64,000 nucleotides of DNA. Source: Bimastos eiseni (Eukaryota; Annelida; Clitellata; Crassiclitellata; Lumbricidae). The notes beneath the pieces are model-generated. The model ran no database searches and had not been told where the DNA came from. It worked only from the letters and a program-made list of their open reading frames with translations. The position numbers were made by a program, and so were the translations under genes. The number at the start of each line of letters is the position of its first letter. Position 1 is the stretch's first letter. The DNA lies in the NCBI GenBank assembly GCA_959347315.1, contig OY365817.1, forward strand, positions 6,879,731 to 6,943,730. The letters are read 5' to 3'. Of the stretch, positions 1-11,642 are shown piece after piece.

Positions 1-165
1 AGTCAAGTTGCGAATAAACTGCCTCTCAAACGTACAAAATCCTCGACAAAGCCAACAATTTAGTCCAGAACACAAACCTAGTACTAGAGAACTCCATCAT
101 GTTCACATTTACTGAGCAAATTTTGCATATAAATGAAAATATTCGTCAAAATGACTCTGTAGTCG
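1..165 (+). repeat. Dispersed repeat, copy 1
   Basis: This stretch matches 21147-21290 at roughly 75-80 percent by eye; both contain ACTAGAGAACTCC and ACTGAGCAAAT at corresponding places. It lies in the ACBD3 intron to the left of the first exon in the window and runs off the window edge. No coding sequence was seen. The family is not recognised. Confidence 0.7.
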
Positions 166-246
166 ATCAATCGACAAAGATGGCCGATCACGTGTTTGGT
201 CAGTTATTAAGGATGTTGAATTTGTAAACAGTATGTTTATTTTCAG

Positions 247-334
247 AATGCTTATTCGTGCTGCTCTGAACAAGCAGACATCGGTCCAGTTTCGACAGTA
301 TGCTGATCAGCAGTATCCTGGTAACCTCCCTCAG
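247..334 (+). CDS. ACBD3: ACBD3 (GCP60) exon, start of glutamine-rich region
   Basis: This is the first of five ACBD3 exons in the window. A pyrimidine-rich tract ending TTTTCAG precedes it and a GTGGTT donor follows. It encodes 29 whole codons including TSVQFRQYADQQYPGN, which matches the vertebrate ACBD3 segment before the Q-rich helix. It ends on a complete codon, so it joins in phase 0 to the exon at 2350. ACBD3 is a Golgi peripheral protein with an N-terminal acyl-CoA-binding domain, a Q-rich linker and a C-terminal GOLD domain. The acyl-CoA-binding exons must lie to the left of the window. A second possible donor at 321 would break the match to the family and is less likely. Confidence 0.88.
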
Positions 335-2349
335 GTGGTTCTACTTAGACTTCTTTTCCATTATCATTAACGATTTCTTAATTTGACTGTACAGGTCCTT
401 TTAGTGAACAGGTATAATGCCTTTGTGGGTATGTTGAGGAGTCTTTGAATAAGAAATGTTCTGACTTGATTCCATTCTTAATTATAACAATGATAATAAG
501 CAGTGGCGTGTTTACCTATAGGCGGACGCCTAGGGCCCCCAAATTTCAGGGACCCCCCAAATGAATATATATATATATATAAATAATAACATCTCAATGG
601 ACCCCCAAATAAATGAAAACATTATATACAAAATATCATCTCAGGGATAAAACATTTCATACAAATTAGCATCTCAGGGGTCCCCAAATGAATTACAAAT
701 TTCCTACAAAATAACATGTCTCGCGTTTTAATTATTTTAAATATAATATATTCTCTTTTTGCAACTAAGCATTCACATGATAAGTGCATTGTTGTAATTC
801 ATAATTGCTTCGTTAATTTCAATATCTGTTGGCTCTGTAACCACGTTGGTAAGAGCCTCTTTGCTTTCATAAGTTGGCTCATAAATATTCTTGTGTTTTC
901 ATAATAAAATAAAAAAATCTTAAATTTCTTTACAGTAGCTTTTATGGCCAACCATAATCAGCATAAACAACAAAAGGCTTCCAGTAAAATTTTTTGAGAT
1001 TTTGCACAGGATCATAGGTTAAATGCCACCAGAGTCTCATTAATGACATCTGGCAATTTGGGACTACACCCCTACCCATCGTCAAACGTCGTCTTAAAAG
1101 TCATGCCCCACTCAAATATGAAGTCACAAAGATTGCACCCCTCCCTAAACAAAAACAAATGTCCAGAGGAATGGATATTTCATTCAGATCCAGCTTTTCT
1201 CTGTCTATCCAGCCTACACTCTTTCCATTTTCTTCGTTAAAATTACATCCATTAGTATGATTAGTTCACGTTACCAATGTGGAACGACTCTCTGTGGCCT
1301 GATGCGTTTTGGCTTAATTATTGATATCTACTTGTGTGTTACACTTCCAAAACCCCAAAATTGACAGCAAGAGTAATAGGTGTACAATTCAATAATTAAG
1401 AATGCAGTTATCATAACTATAATAATGCTTAATTACTTAGTAATTAGTGTTGTTAAATTTGGGTAGCAATTAGGGCTTACTGTTATTTAAGTGGAATTTG
1501 ATTAATTGAGTGAAATTTTTACATAAAGTTATGTATTTTGATGTTTGATGTGAGGACGTGACATCACATATCTCAGACTCGCCTCCCCTCCGTCACAAAT
1601 TGTAACAGATGTATGACCCTCCCCTAGGTGCATGACGTCATTTATGGATGTCCCTCAGACTCAGTGTACAAAATTCAGAAGGGCCCCGAAAATGTTTGCG
1701 CCTAGGGCCCCGTTTTCTGTAAACGCGCCTCTGACAATAAGAACGATAATTTCTATGGCACCTTGTCACTTTCCAGGAGTAAGATTTGGGCCATGACAAC
1801 ATGTGCAGTATTACTTTAGCTCCATTCTCATGTTTGTCTACTGTGTATTCCAAAAGTTATGAGTCACTCAAAGACACATAGCTCATCATTTTTGCAAGTT
1901 CTTCACAATAAAAAAAAATTTATCGTTTATTCGATTTGATGACTTAATCTTGATGGAATATGAGCATTTTTTGATGACATTACTTGAGGCCACCTAACTT
2001 CTTTCGCCCATCAACCTCGATCTGACTTCTTGTTTTTCAGTGGAGTTGTCCAGTATGCATATGTGACAGCCAATCATGTCTTTAATCTGATTTAACTAAT
2101 ACCACCAGTGCGTGCTGAATGGGAGGAATGATCAACTTTATGGGGTACCAAGAATTGATCTATTGTCTCTGTGTGTTAGTTATCCATTGCTCCACAGCCT
2201 GCAAAACTTATCAGCTTTACTGATTGTCATTTGACTAGAAACAGTGCTAAATTTTGATTTCTTTGTTTGTGTATACATTCAGATATTTTTTGTTTATTCT
2301 GTCTCATAAACCAATTGCAATTATTCAATCTGTTATTATTCTTTGACAG
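335..2349 (+). other. ACBD3 intron (about 2.0 kb)
   Basis: This intron lies between two in-phase ACBD3 exons and ends in TTTGACAG. Most of it is the hAT-like element at 501-1733. From 1742 to 2349 no coding or repeat structure could be supported. Confidence 0.8.
501..1733. mobile_element. hAT-like non-autonomous DNA transposon (1233 bp)
   Basis: The ends are inverted: CAGTGGCGTGTTTAC on the left, and CAGAGGCGCGTTTAC when the right end is read in reverse. Both ends continue into a GCCTAGGGCCCC block. The flanks ATAATAAG (493-500) and ACAATAAG (1734-1741) agree at 7 of 8 positions, which fits the 8-bp target duplication of hAT elements. The interior has diverged repeats of an ACCCCCAAAT-type unit on the left. 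A segment at about 1340-1560 resembles 36355-36600, so another element is probably nested or captured inside. No transposase was seen. Confidence 0.8.
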
Positions 2350-2698
2350 CAAGAGGCACTCATTTCTCAACTGCAAGAACAACATTTCATTCAGTACATG
2401 CAGCAAGTGTACCAGCAACAGTTACAGCTGCAACAACTACAATTGCAAAGCAATATTGAACAGGTGTCAACTAGTCATCGCGAGTTGAGCGTTGGAATGT
2501 CTTCAAATGGTGTTTTGCAGAATGGTAAAAATGACAAGAACAACAGTCAGTTAATTGTTGCATTGGGGCACTCTGCTTTGAGTAATGCACCTCTGTCACC
2601 TGGAGAAATGCAAGAAACAAGATCACTAGAACCTCAGGATGAAGCAGCTTCTAAAGAAAACGGTCTTCTTATGTTACACAATGAAATCATTGATCCAA
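2350..2698 (+). CDS. ACBD3: ACBD3 exon, glutamine-rich coiled segment
   Basis: This exon encodes 116 codons plus one base. It opens with QEALISQLQEQHFIQYMQQ, close to the vertebrate ACBD3 stretch following QYPGN. It continues with the Q-rich YQQQLQLQQLQLQ segment and then a variable polar linker ending near NEIIDP. In vertebrates this part of ACBD3 recruits the Golgi PI4-kinase PI4KB; the same role here is inference. The donor is GTATGT at 2699, and the split codon A|AT gives Asn with the exon at 12432. The open frame runs on past the donor to 2847, but that tail is intron sequence with no resemblance to the family. Confidence 0.92.
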
Positions 2699-3499
2699 GT
2701 ATGTATTCTCGTGCTCTCTCTGCACTTATCATTTATGTGTTCACAGGCATCACAGATCTTAGAGTCAAAAGGCTTTGTGGATTCTTTGTACCTAGAATGC
2801 TGCTGGAGTCACCTGATTACTGTAACCCATTTCTTAACTGGTTTTAATTTATAAAAGCTCTGGAAGGTTTTGGACGTGTTGACTAATTTTGCAACTGTTG
2901 CATCAAGATATGATCATAATTATAATCTTGTTATTTAAGATATAATCTTAAATCGTTGCATTTGCTTTCAGTTCAGCAAAGATTCACTTTCAAAATTATG
3001 GCTTGTGAGTTATAAAACGTTAAAATCTAGATGTCCAGCCAGTGTTTAATATTAGTCCTGATTCCTCAGCACCATCACTATTCAGCAAGTCATATGATGC
3101 ATGTCTTTGATCATATGTAAAACTAGAATTGTGCTGGACAAGTAAGTTGTTTGGTTGTTGGACCTGGATGTTTGGAATTCTCTCCTTGTGCCTGATTTTT
3201 CAACTCAACTGCTTATGTCTCAACTTAAAGCTTACCCTTTTCAAAGTACTTAATGACTGACCTTAAAATCTTATGTTGATCGATTTACAACTGTCGTTGT
3301 GTATACTGTGTATGATATGTTGGTGCCTTATGCGTTAGACACCGATACTATAGATTTTATTAATAAATAATGTTATAGAGCCGTCTGCCAGAACAAGTGA
3401 GCTTGGTAGTCATTTAGACACTGAATAAAGATTGTTTTGTCTGTGGCATAATTTTGTTAGGTCTATGATGTATAACAGTTCCTATTTAATTTAATTCTG

Positions 3500-3918
3500 T
3501 GTTTTTGCTTCCTTGTAACCAATTTGCAATCCCGCAAATTGCCTCTCACGCATTGTACTTGTAAGTTTTCAATATGTAAGCAAACTATAGCCTCTCTTAA
3601 GGGTCAAGGCTCCCTTCTTTTTATTCTGTGGACTTCTGCTTTAGGCAACATTCTCCCTCCTCTCTGCATTGCCTACTATCAGTATACTGATGACATGCAG
3701 GAGTATCTGCATAAGGCCCCTTCCTCGGCTCTGTAGATGGTTGAGCGCGTGCTGGAGGCGTCCACAGTTCTGGACTCCTGACTCTTCTAATCACCTCTCC
3801 CTGAACCTTAGCAAAACTCAGTACATCTGGCTTGGTGGCCGAATCCAGCTGGTCAAGTTCGGCTTTCCCCAGCATCTTCTTTTCCCTATCTTTTCGAGAT
3901 CTGGGCCTCCTTCTAGAC
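3500..3918 (+). pseudogene. L2/CR1-type LINE reverse transcriptase fragment, left part
   Basis: Broken frames on + encode reverse transcriptase pieces: a GSLLFILWTS block (family form GPLLFILY), then YTDDMQEYLH, which keeps the catalytic Asp-Asp pair but has Thr where the family has Ala, then LNLSKTQYIWLGGR. The sequence stops abruptly at the hAT element starting at 3919 and resumes at 4263. Stops and frame changes make it a dead copy. Confidence 0.8.
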
Positions 3919-4254
3919 CAGTGTTTCCCAAACTTTTTGAACGTGGAACCCACTTAGGAAAATCTTTGAATGCCTGCGCAACCCACCTCACAAAGGCGAA
4001 CAATGTTGTGTTAAAATTTAAATTACATTTCAACGTCAATTTGCATTGCATGCGTTGAATATACTCTATATAATAAAGAGACGAGACTAGACTCTACTCA
4101 TTGGAGTATACTATATTGAAAATGTAACAAAGACGGTCAAGAGAACAGTTTCATTTTGTTTTTCTGAATTTAATGGAACTTTTTATAAACAGATCTGAAG
4201 CATGGCAAACCATTTGACACTTTTGGGTTGCAACCCATAGTTTGGGAAACACTG
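3919..4254. mobile_element. hAT MITE (336 bp) inside a LINE
   Basis: The element starts CAGTGTTTCCCAAACT and ends in the inverse, AGTTTGGGAAACACTG. The flanks TTCTAGAC (3911-3918) and TTCTAAAC (4255-4262) match at 7 of 8 positions. The LINE reading resumes just after the right flank with DQNLSLSDHMNALSHFYF in the family order, so this is a clean later insertion. There is no coding capacity. Confidence 0.88.
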
Positions 4255-4262
4255 TTCTAAAC

Positions 4263-4439
4263 CAAAACCTTTCCCTATCTGACCATATGAATGCCCTTTC
4301 CCACTTCTACTTCTATTATCTGTGCCAGATCCGCTCTAATAAACAGTCACGTAGACAGTCATGCTGTGTGCATGCTCTGATCTGTTCCAGGGTAGACTTT
4401 GGCAACATTGCCTTCATTGAACTCTCCTCTTACAACATT
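4263..4439 (+). pseudogene. L2/CR1-type LINE fragment, right part
   Basis: This continues the reverse transcriptase remnant from 3918: LSLSDHMNALSHFYFYYL, then CQIRSNKQSRRQSC and HALICSRVDFGNIAF, the C-terminal part of the polymerase region of this LINE clade. It is cut off at 4440, where the 3' end of an oppositely oriented LINE begins. Confidence 0.75.
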
Positions 4440-4967
4440 TATATCAATCAATCAGTGCAATTTATATAGCACCACTTCAAGGTAACTATTCAGACGCTCT
4501 CCCGATCCAGGCCCGGTCAAAAAGGAAAGTCTAAAGAAGTTTGTAGAAAGAGCCAGACAGGTCACGCTGTGGAGAGTGCAAGTCAGATGGGAGGTTGTTC
4601 CAAATACTGGGACCCACAATTGCAAAAGCTCTATTTTGCCTGGTGGCAGTATAAGCATGTGGAACCACAAAGTCGCCTCTAGAGGGTGAGCGAAGAGATC
4701 GGCGACCAGAAGAAGCCGAAGTTAAGGTGAGCAGATCCCTAAGACAGACAGGCGCATTGCCCACAACACAGTGCCAGACAATAGAGGAGATCCTACATTG
4801 AATGCTGAACCGGAAGCCAGTAAAGGACATCCCGCATGTACGTAGAGATGTGGCCAAATTTAGGAACACAACCAATCAAATGAGCTGCAACCCTTTGCAA
4901 TCCAAGGGTTGCAATCGGACCTTCGGGAGCCCACAGAAGAGAGAGGAACAGTAATCTGATCAATTAG
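4440..4967 (-). pseudogene. L2/CR1-type LINE 3' end (minus strand)
   Basis: Read on -, this encodes the C-terminus of a LINE polyprotein: SLRSPSRGDFVVPHAYTA, then RAFAIVGPSIWNNLPSDL, then a short 3' region ending GGTGCTATATAAATT and a tail of ATTG-type repeats. It is interrupted at 4968 by a hAT element and continues at 6164. The open frame at 4531-4875 is the best preserved part. The 3' tail abuts the older + LINE at 4439. Confidence 0.87.
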
Positions 4968-6155
4968 CAGTGATGGGCACCAACTACTTCCTAACTACTT
5001 TTAAAATATGTAGTTATAACTACTATTTAACTACTTCAGATGTCAAGTAGTTATAACTACTTTTGCAACTACTTCCCAAGTAGTTAACTACTTTTAACAC
5101 TACTTTGCTAATATGTTATGTCATGGTGCAATGTGCATTGATAAGCACCAAGCAGTAGGCCTATGCAAATTTATTGCTAGTTTTAATTGCTGATATTCAA
5201 CATAAATAATGAAAATGATCAGAAACACAATAACATAATTATCTAATTCTAAACTAACAAGGACAAGAACCACTAGGACATGTTACAAAGCACCCTGATC
5301 AGAGCCAGTTTTAGCGGTAGCATAAGCCAACTTGTTACAGCTGCAAAAATGTCTGGCCTACAAAGTCCAGAACTGTGAAACTGTTCATAATCAAAAAGTA
5401 GTATATTAGTATATATATCCTATAATTTTATCACTGTATATCTCACCGTTTGCTGTCTGCATCAACCGTGCTTCTTCAATTCCTCGTCCTCGTAGGCCTA
5501 CGTTGCCAATCGCTGCTCAGATCTATCCAGCCCGTAACTGAATGCCCCTCTTACAATTGAGTCTCTGTCTGTCTGTCTTTCTGTCTGTCTCTGTCTGTCT
5601 CTGTCTGTCTCTGTCTCTCTCTCACCTCTGTCATTCTTGCCTCGACAATCACCTCTTTCAGACCCACTTAACGCACCTGTAACCGGCCGTCTAGTTGTGG
5701 TCATTCATCCATGATCATTAGCCCCAAGTCTCCCCCAATCCCTCTAAGACTGTTTTACTCTATAGTTCTGATCATGCAATAATCTCCAGGTATGCCATTA
5801 AACAGGGATAATGCCTTGGGCTTTCTATATAGTTCTGAGAGAAACCCACTTCCTCATAATAGTATGCACAAATTTTAATGAAACAATTACATAACAAATT
5901 TATTTATGAGATTATTATGGGCAACATCCATGTTTGTTGTGAAATAACATAAATTCCTGTAAGACGGAACTAGTAAATAGGAAAAAATGTAGTTAATGTG
6001 AAATATTGTAGTTAACTTAAAACTACTTGATAAAAGTAGTTATAACTATTTTTTAAACTACTTCTTAAAAACTAGTTATAACTACTAGGCAACTACTTCT
6101 ATAGTAGTTATGACTACTAGTTAATAACTACAGTAGTTAAAAGTGCCCATCACTG
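4968..6155. mobile_element. hAT-like non-autonomous element with GTAGTTATAACTAC arrays (1188 bp)
   Basis: The termini are CAGTGATGGGCAC and GTGCCCATCACTG, perfectly inverse over 13 bp. The flanking target duplication TCAATTAG is exact (4960-4967 and 6156-6163). Both ends carry repeated GTAGTTATAACTAC-type words, themselves palindromic, spread over about 130-200 bp. A GTCT-rich microsatellite lies at 5565-5625. No transposase was seen. It split a minus-strand LINE whose reading resumes on the other side. Confidence 0.93.
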
Positions 6156-6163
6156 TCAATTAG

Positions 6164-7680
6164 CAATAAAGGCATGAACCAAGGTGGCAGCAGAAGATGA
6201 GGAGAGAGAGAGCGGGAAATAACCCACAACTGTGTGCAAGAAATAATAGCAGGAACGAGTCAATGTTGAAATATGCTTCACAAAAGACAGTTCTTGATCC
6301 AAAACTACCCCCAGATCCCTGACACAGGTGGAGAATACAAAGTTAGGAAATTCGGAAGACAGAAGTCCAGCTTATTCAGCAGCTGGCGGGTATTGAGCCA
6401 AATATATTGAGTCTTCTGTGGATTAAGTCGCATTCGATTTGATGACATCCAGGCAGTTTGCTTGTAGCTGTAGCTTGAGACATTGTTTGTACTGCAGAAG
6501 AAGCCTGGAATGATAAGCAATGCACATACAATTGAATATCATCTGTGTAAGAATGGCTCGTAAGAGAACAAGATACGAGTAGAGATTCGATATCTGCAGT
6601 GAAGAGAATATAGAGAAGAGGCCCAAGAACGGGGGGACGCCAAAGGGGAGCAGGGCGCCAGGGCGAACGAGATGAGTGAAAGACAACAGATGTAGAACAC
6701 TCGGAGAGATAAGACTTGATCCAGATAAGTGGAAGGTCTCTTATCCCAAAAATTAAGGAGAGACTACTCACGAGGACATCATAATCTACCGAGTCAAATG
6801 CAGCACTGACATCATATCAGGCCAGAAGGGTTACTTGGGACCTGTCCATGGCACTATATATGTCGGATAGGAGACGAAGTAGGAGGGACTCAGTTGAATG
6901 ACCCTTACGAAACCCAGATTGACATGGAGGAAGTAGATTGTTCACATCCAAATAACTAAATAACTGACTGGCTACAAGCTTTTCAATTATCTTAGAGATA
7001 AAAGTAACATTAGCTATTGGCCTATAGCTAGACGGAACAGACGGGTCAAGCCCAACTGCTTTATTATTGGCGTGATGATCGAGCGGTTTTGGGATGATGG
7101 TGGGACTCCTTCACAGGTGTTGCAGAGTAGAGTGAGGAATGGCAGGAGGATATCGATCGACTCCTGAATCAGGAATGGAGGAAGTGGATCCAGCTCCGAT
7201 GACTTTGGTGGATAGAAAAGGATCAAGCAACATAGATCTTGTTGATTGATCTTGGAAAGGTCTCCAAGACTGTGTAGGGACCTTGAGCAGGTCCTTTGCG
7301 CACCATTGCTCTGCAGTACAACTGCAATTGTGCCGTCGAGGCGTGTATATGCACTTCTGAGCTAAAGGTGTTGGAAGAAGGGCGGTATCAAATTTCAGTA
7401 ATAAGAAAAGACGACAGCTCGTAGAGGTAAAGGTAGGTTCTGGTGTGTGAGCTGTGTTCTGGCAGATGGAAGAGACCTTGGAATCGTAGTAGTCGACAAA
7501 GGCTTCAGCCGTAAATGGAGCTGTCTGCTTGCTGGTGGACGGCGGCCTTCCAAGGAGATCCTTGAAAGTGGCCCAGAGTCGCCTAGTGTCCCCAGCACTG
7601 GAAGAAATCTGCCTCTCCCAGTATTCACCCTCCTTCCTGTAGCATCCAGCTCCAGTCTGTCGGCTGACTGACTATTGGTG
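6164..7680 (-). pseudogene. L2/CR1-type LINE, reverse transcriptase region (minus strand)
   Basis: This is the upstream part of the LINE ending at 4440. On -, in order, it encodes a region like WATFKDLLGRPPSTSKQ near 7560, SSELDPLPPFLIQESIDILL near 7200, IIEKLVASQLF near 6980, SGFRKGHSTESLLLRLLSDI near 6890, then ISYLSECSTSV, VLGPLLYILFTADIE and SYTDDIQLYVHC (DD pair kept). Several stops and frameshifts separate the pieces, so the copy is inactive. It is the longest LINE copy in the window. Confidence 0.88.
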
Positions 7681-7689
7681 TAATTGACT

Positions 7690-7843
7690 ATTGGTGTAAT
7701 TCTAAAATTTGATCACATCTCTTCCTTCATTCGTGAATCTCTTCACTGGCTCCCAGCACCTCAACGCATTTGTTTCAAGGCCCTTGGGCTGATGAGTAAT
7801 TGTTTCCTTGAGTCTGGCCTGCCAACCTTCTGACACTAGGGTC
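7690..7843 (+). pseudogene. LINE fragment (plus), left part
   Basis: On + this encodes FDHISSFIRESLHWLPAPQR followed by CFKALGLM, the post-polymerase segment of the same LINE clade. It is cut at 7843 by a 3.8-kb hAT element and resumes at 11635. Confidence 0.72.
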
Positions 7844-8254
7844 CAGTGATATTTCACTTGTAAAAATAATTCCCAATTTTCATTCTAATTCAGTTCTAAG
7901 GGTAGAATTTCAATGCTTATTCTATTCCTATTTTAAAATTAATTCCTATTTCACTTCTAATTCAAGTTCTGAAATAATTTCAGTTCTAATTCAAATTCTG
8001 AAATAATTTCTATTCCAGTTCTTGTTATTAAGGAGTATTTGTTCAAGTTATATCTATTCTGCAATTAATAAAGCACAAAAACACAACAGCCATCATCTAT
8101 TTATATAATACACCAAAACATTTAAACATTAAACTTTTTAAACTTTACACTGATACGAAAAAAGTGCTCTTACTCCATGTCATCTAGATTTGTAATTATT
8201 AAAACGTATTTATATATATATATATATATATAGTGCTGCTACAAACTCGTTGCC

Positions 8255-8645
8255 ACCCAAGCCAGTAATAAACATCTTTGCTGCATGTAGCAATGATAAC
8301 ATTCATACAGGTGCATCAAGAACTTGATGAAGGGTTGGGTCCAAAAAACAGGCAGCTGCAGGAATGGGATTAAAATCTTCTGACTCAGGCTTTAGGATCG
8401 ATGCAAACCTGTGACACATATCCTGCAGCACAGATCTTGTGAGAGCTTTTGCTGTTGGATATTCTTACAAGTGAATCTCCAGATCAAGAATAGATGGAAT
8501 GATAGACAAGATTGATTGAGAGTCGGTTTGCAATAGATCAGTCATTTCTGCAAATGACTTCAGAACTGTTTTGATTTCTTCTAATCAATTCCATTCTGTC
8601 ACCAGAAAGCTGTCCATCTCTACAATAAATAAACGATCAGGACTC
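8255..8645 (-). pseudogene. hAT transposase C-terminal remnant
   Basis: Reading - with one or two stops gives, in order, VTEWN and LEEIKTVLKSFAEMTDLLQT, then LSIIPSILDLEIHL, then ALTRSVLQDMCHRFASIL and IPAAACFLDPTLHQVL. These match the region before the hAT dimerisation domain, including the FAEMTDLLQ and AAACFLDP landmarks. The hAT C-terminal dimerisation motif itself was not seen. It is separated from the upstream transposase piece by about 530 bp of unrelated AT-rich DNA. Confidence 0.78.
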
Positions 8646-8934
8646 ATTTTAATTTTTATAATTTATTTAAAAAAATTTGTGATTACTATTGTTGCAACGT
8701 GAAAATCTTTGAACAGCAAAGTATTTTACATAATTTGTTTTTAAAGAAACTGTTAGAAACTTTGGGGCTTCATTTTGTTAATTATAAAGTATTAGGAAGT
8801 AAAATATTTACAATATTTGTACCTGAAATAATTATCATAATTATACATATGAACAAATATATGTCCCAGAAAGTATCATGAACTTTTGAGAATCTATTGA
8901 CTATTTAGATATCAAAATATTCACAATATTTGCC

Positions 8935-9017
8935 CCTGAATAAATTACTTAGGCAGGATTTCAATGCCTGGGCAGTCAGCCTTGGGCGGGTACCCATCGA
9001 CAGCCATATTGGCTGGT
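8935..9017 (+). repeat. Short dispersed repeat, copy 1
   Basis: This stretch shares a GGGTACCC core and the flanking CAGTCAGCCT and GACAGCC words with 61275-61320, with a short insertion difference. It probably marks a small mobile element fragment inside the hAT remnant. The element type is not recognised. Confidence 0.5.
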
Positions 9018-9120
9018 AATGCTCCTTAAGAGACGCTACCTAAAAGCTCAGAATGAATTAATTTATGATATGATTATTTATCAGCTCACAACACATATAC
9101 CAAGTTCAGCCAAAACTGCA

Positions 9121-9201
9121 TTAACTTGTGGTTTGATCACCAGCAGGCTCATTAGAGTCGTTACCTTCATCAGGCCTGCTGGTGATCAAACCACAAGTTA
9201 A
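9121..9201. repeat. Perfect 27-bp inverted repeat with a 27-bp templated loop
   Basis: 9121-9147 and 9175-9201 are exact reverse complements. The 27-bp loop at 9148-9174 is identical, in the same orientation, to 9533-9559 within the transposase remnant. The right arm is original transposase sequence (encoding WFDHQQ on -), so the left arm and loop look like copied DNA. Confidence 0.92.
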
Positions 9202-9577
9202 TCATCTGATGAGTGCTGTTCCAGTGTGTAGTGCAGTCCGCAATGACAGTCTTACCACACATCTTTGTCAGCCTCTCAGCTGCGACACTGGATTTTCGAA
9301 CTTTGGAGACAAGTTGCCTTGCATTTGTGATGGTCGCAATGTAGTACCTGTAAATCAATTTAATTATTAATTGAAGTGTGTGAGCCATACAGGACATTTG
9401 ACGGTATGGAATCTCCTGTGGCAACTCCAAGTCAAGCTCTTCACTGTCCAGTTCATTTTCAGAATCATGAATAATTTTGTCACAGGCTTCTGTGTACTGA
9501 GTGGACTCGTTTTCTTCAGTATCGTGTTCTTCCTCATTAGAGTCGTTACCTTCATCAGGCTTTTTGCTCGACAGCAT
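9175..9577 (-). pseudogene. hAT transposase central fragment
   Basis: An open minus frame of about 135 residues has an acidic start (NEEEHDTEEN), then QMSCMAHTLQLIIK, then ARQLVSKVRKSSVAAERL and CTTHWNSTHQMI. These are the AHTLQL, KxRKSS and TxWNSTxxMI blocks of hAT transposases (ZBED/hATm-like). The N-terminal BED finger and catalytic flanks are missing. The frame ends in the inverted duplication at 9121-9201. Confidence 0.86.
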
Positions 9578-10082
9578 TCTTTGTTTGTAGCAATCTGATT
9601 GATTTTCTCCTGTGTGGGGATGTTCCAGTTCTTTAAGGTTTAAAAAACATGTCTAGGTTGTCCAGAACCTTTATCGTTGAAGCAAGGTGATATCCCGAGA
9701 AAAGACGTAGTAAATCCTTTCTTTGTCCATCCATCGTATTTATGTCTGTATATATGTATAGTCAATTGTAATTCTTCTGGCCTGAGACAGCATGTACTTC
9801 AGTTGGACAGATCATACTGTTCATACTGTTCTTTCATGAGTCTTTTTACCTTCTCAGCACCTAACAAAGAAATTTCAAATAAAAAGACCAATGCAATACA
9901 AAAATGTATACTTTATTTTGCCAAAAGCAGAACAAATAATATTTCAAGTGACAGCTAGCCTTCCCTGCAATTGACCGCTCTTACTGAAATGCACTCCTAT
10001 AGAGATACGACTGCTACCAAGAAGTAGTCTAATATCGTTTTTCACAGCCGTTTTAGTCTGATTTATATCAGTGTTCTTGATC

Positions 10083-10315
10083 AATCAATGAAACTTAATA
10101 TAGCACCCCTTCCAGAAATCTGCTCAAGAGGTGCTTCCAGTCTGACGGCAAAAGAGAGCAGTTTTCAGTAAAGAGTAGAATGCAGATGAGATTTTCAGCA
10201 GAAGGTGAAGCTCTTTGGGTAACTCATTGTCTCATTCCATCTGGTTGGACCCAACACTGCAAAGAATCTGGTAGTGCCACCAAGTAGGCCTATTCAGAGG
10301 ACTCTATAATTTTTA
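10083..10315 (-). pseudogene. LINE 3' end fragment (minus strand)
   Basis: On + this begins with a TCAATCAATGAAAC tail and AATATAGCACCCCTT, the reverse of the 3' end shared by LINEs in this window. Read on - it encodes a degraded VLGPTRWNE block (family form VGPSIWNNL). It lies inside the hAT remnant and so was inserted later or captured. Confidence 0.7.
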
Positions 10316-11642
10316 TAAAGTTTCAAACTGAAGAAACAATTATCAATGATGAATGAAATACTTTTGAAAAAAAGACAAAGGAAATACGCAACACTTGTTC
10401 ACAAGCAGAACCAAATGACAACTCAAACAAATGCTATTACAATACAATAATTTAAGCAGGGTGTGATTTATTTTTTTGCAAAATAATAAAGAGCTCCATG
10501 ATGTCTCCATCATCGTGTAATATCAAACCATATTTGATGGGTGTTTTAATTTGTAATGGCATTCTCATGCAAAAACAATCACCTTGTGCCAGTTATACAA
10601 ATTATAATTAAAACTAGTAAGAAAGAAGGTCTGTGTGTGACACCCTTACTTCTGTTGTCAAATACATTATTAAACAAATATTATTATTATTCTTGGATTA
10701 TATTACTTTTTGAATATTTTCACTCATATTGTGTTATGCAAGTTAATCAATCAATATCTGTTACAAACTTACCGGACACATGAAATTTGTGGTCCAGTGT
10801 TTTTATCATATCCCGAAACAGAGGCTGGTCTAGAAGCGCTAGAGGCTAGCCGGTACCAACAACCATGTTCAAAACGGCTTTCTGGTGTTCTTTAGATTCC
10901 TTTGTCCAAGAAATGGCGCGTCGTTGGAAGCATGCGTCGAGAGTCTGCAATTTTAAACCTACTGGCGCATCATCACATGTGCGTTTCACGCCACTTGTAG
11001 CTTCCGTTTTTTCTGGACATTGATAAATACAATTTATAAGCATCTTTATGCATCAGCTGCAGATGCGCAATCAAATTGCTGGAATTTTTTCCCACAAGCG
11101 TGGTTCCACAATCAACGCCGGTGACACTGTCACCATGTACATGGTTTTTCCTTAACTTTCATTGTATATGTAAAAATTCAAAACAGGGCTATCTTTCTTT
11201 CGTGCAGTTTAAAGGTGAGACAAACTCATTCTCGAGAAAATAAAACTTAGCAAGCTTAGTCGAACCCAAAACAACCTATTAGGAGAAGCTCAAGGACCAA
11301 TATGCGAACGACCGACCTTCAAAATGGTCGTACAAAGATCGTGCGTAGAAAAGATACCATAGCCAAAGATTACAGGACATAATACAAAATAATTAGCTCA
11401 TTTCACCTATACAAACAACGTACCACTAAAAATATATATTTGACCTACAATAATTTTCGTTCTGAAATAATTTCTATTCCTATTTCCATTCTCTGCAATG
11501 CATTTCCATTCAAATTCTTCTATACACGTTCTCAGAATAATTCCCAATTTCCATTCGTTTTCTCATTAATGAAAATTAATAATTTAACTTCTAATTCCTA
11601 TTTCCGTTAACGAAAATATCACTGCGAGGGTCTCCTCTATTT

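Larger units (their letters stand above)
7844..11634. mobile_element. hAT DNA transposon remnant (about 3.8 kb)
   Basis: The left end is CAGTGATATTTC and the right end is GAAAATATCACTG, inverse to each other. The flanks CTAGGGTC (7836-7843) and CGAGGGTC (11635-11642) agree at 7 of 8. Subterminal regions at both ends are arrays of AATTCTAATTTC-like words (about 7860-8030 and 11450-11610). It carries minus-strand hAT transposase remnants (8255-8645 and 9175-9577), a LINE 3' end (10083-10315) and a local inverted duplication (9121-9201). The rest, including 9600-10080 and 10320-11450, shows no recognisable coding sequence. Confidence 0.82.

Noticed and set aside
2699..2847. Extension of the ACBD3 exon to the stop at 2847
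   Set aside because: A good GTATGT donor precedes it and only the spliced form keeps phase and family similarity with the exon at 12432.
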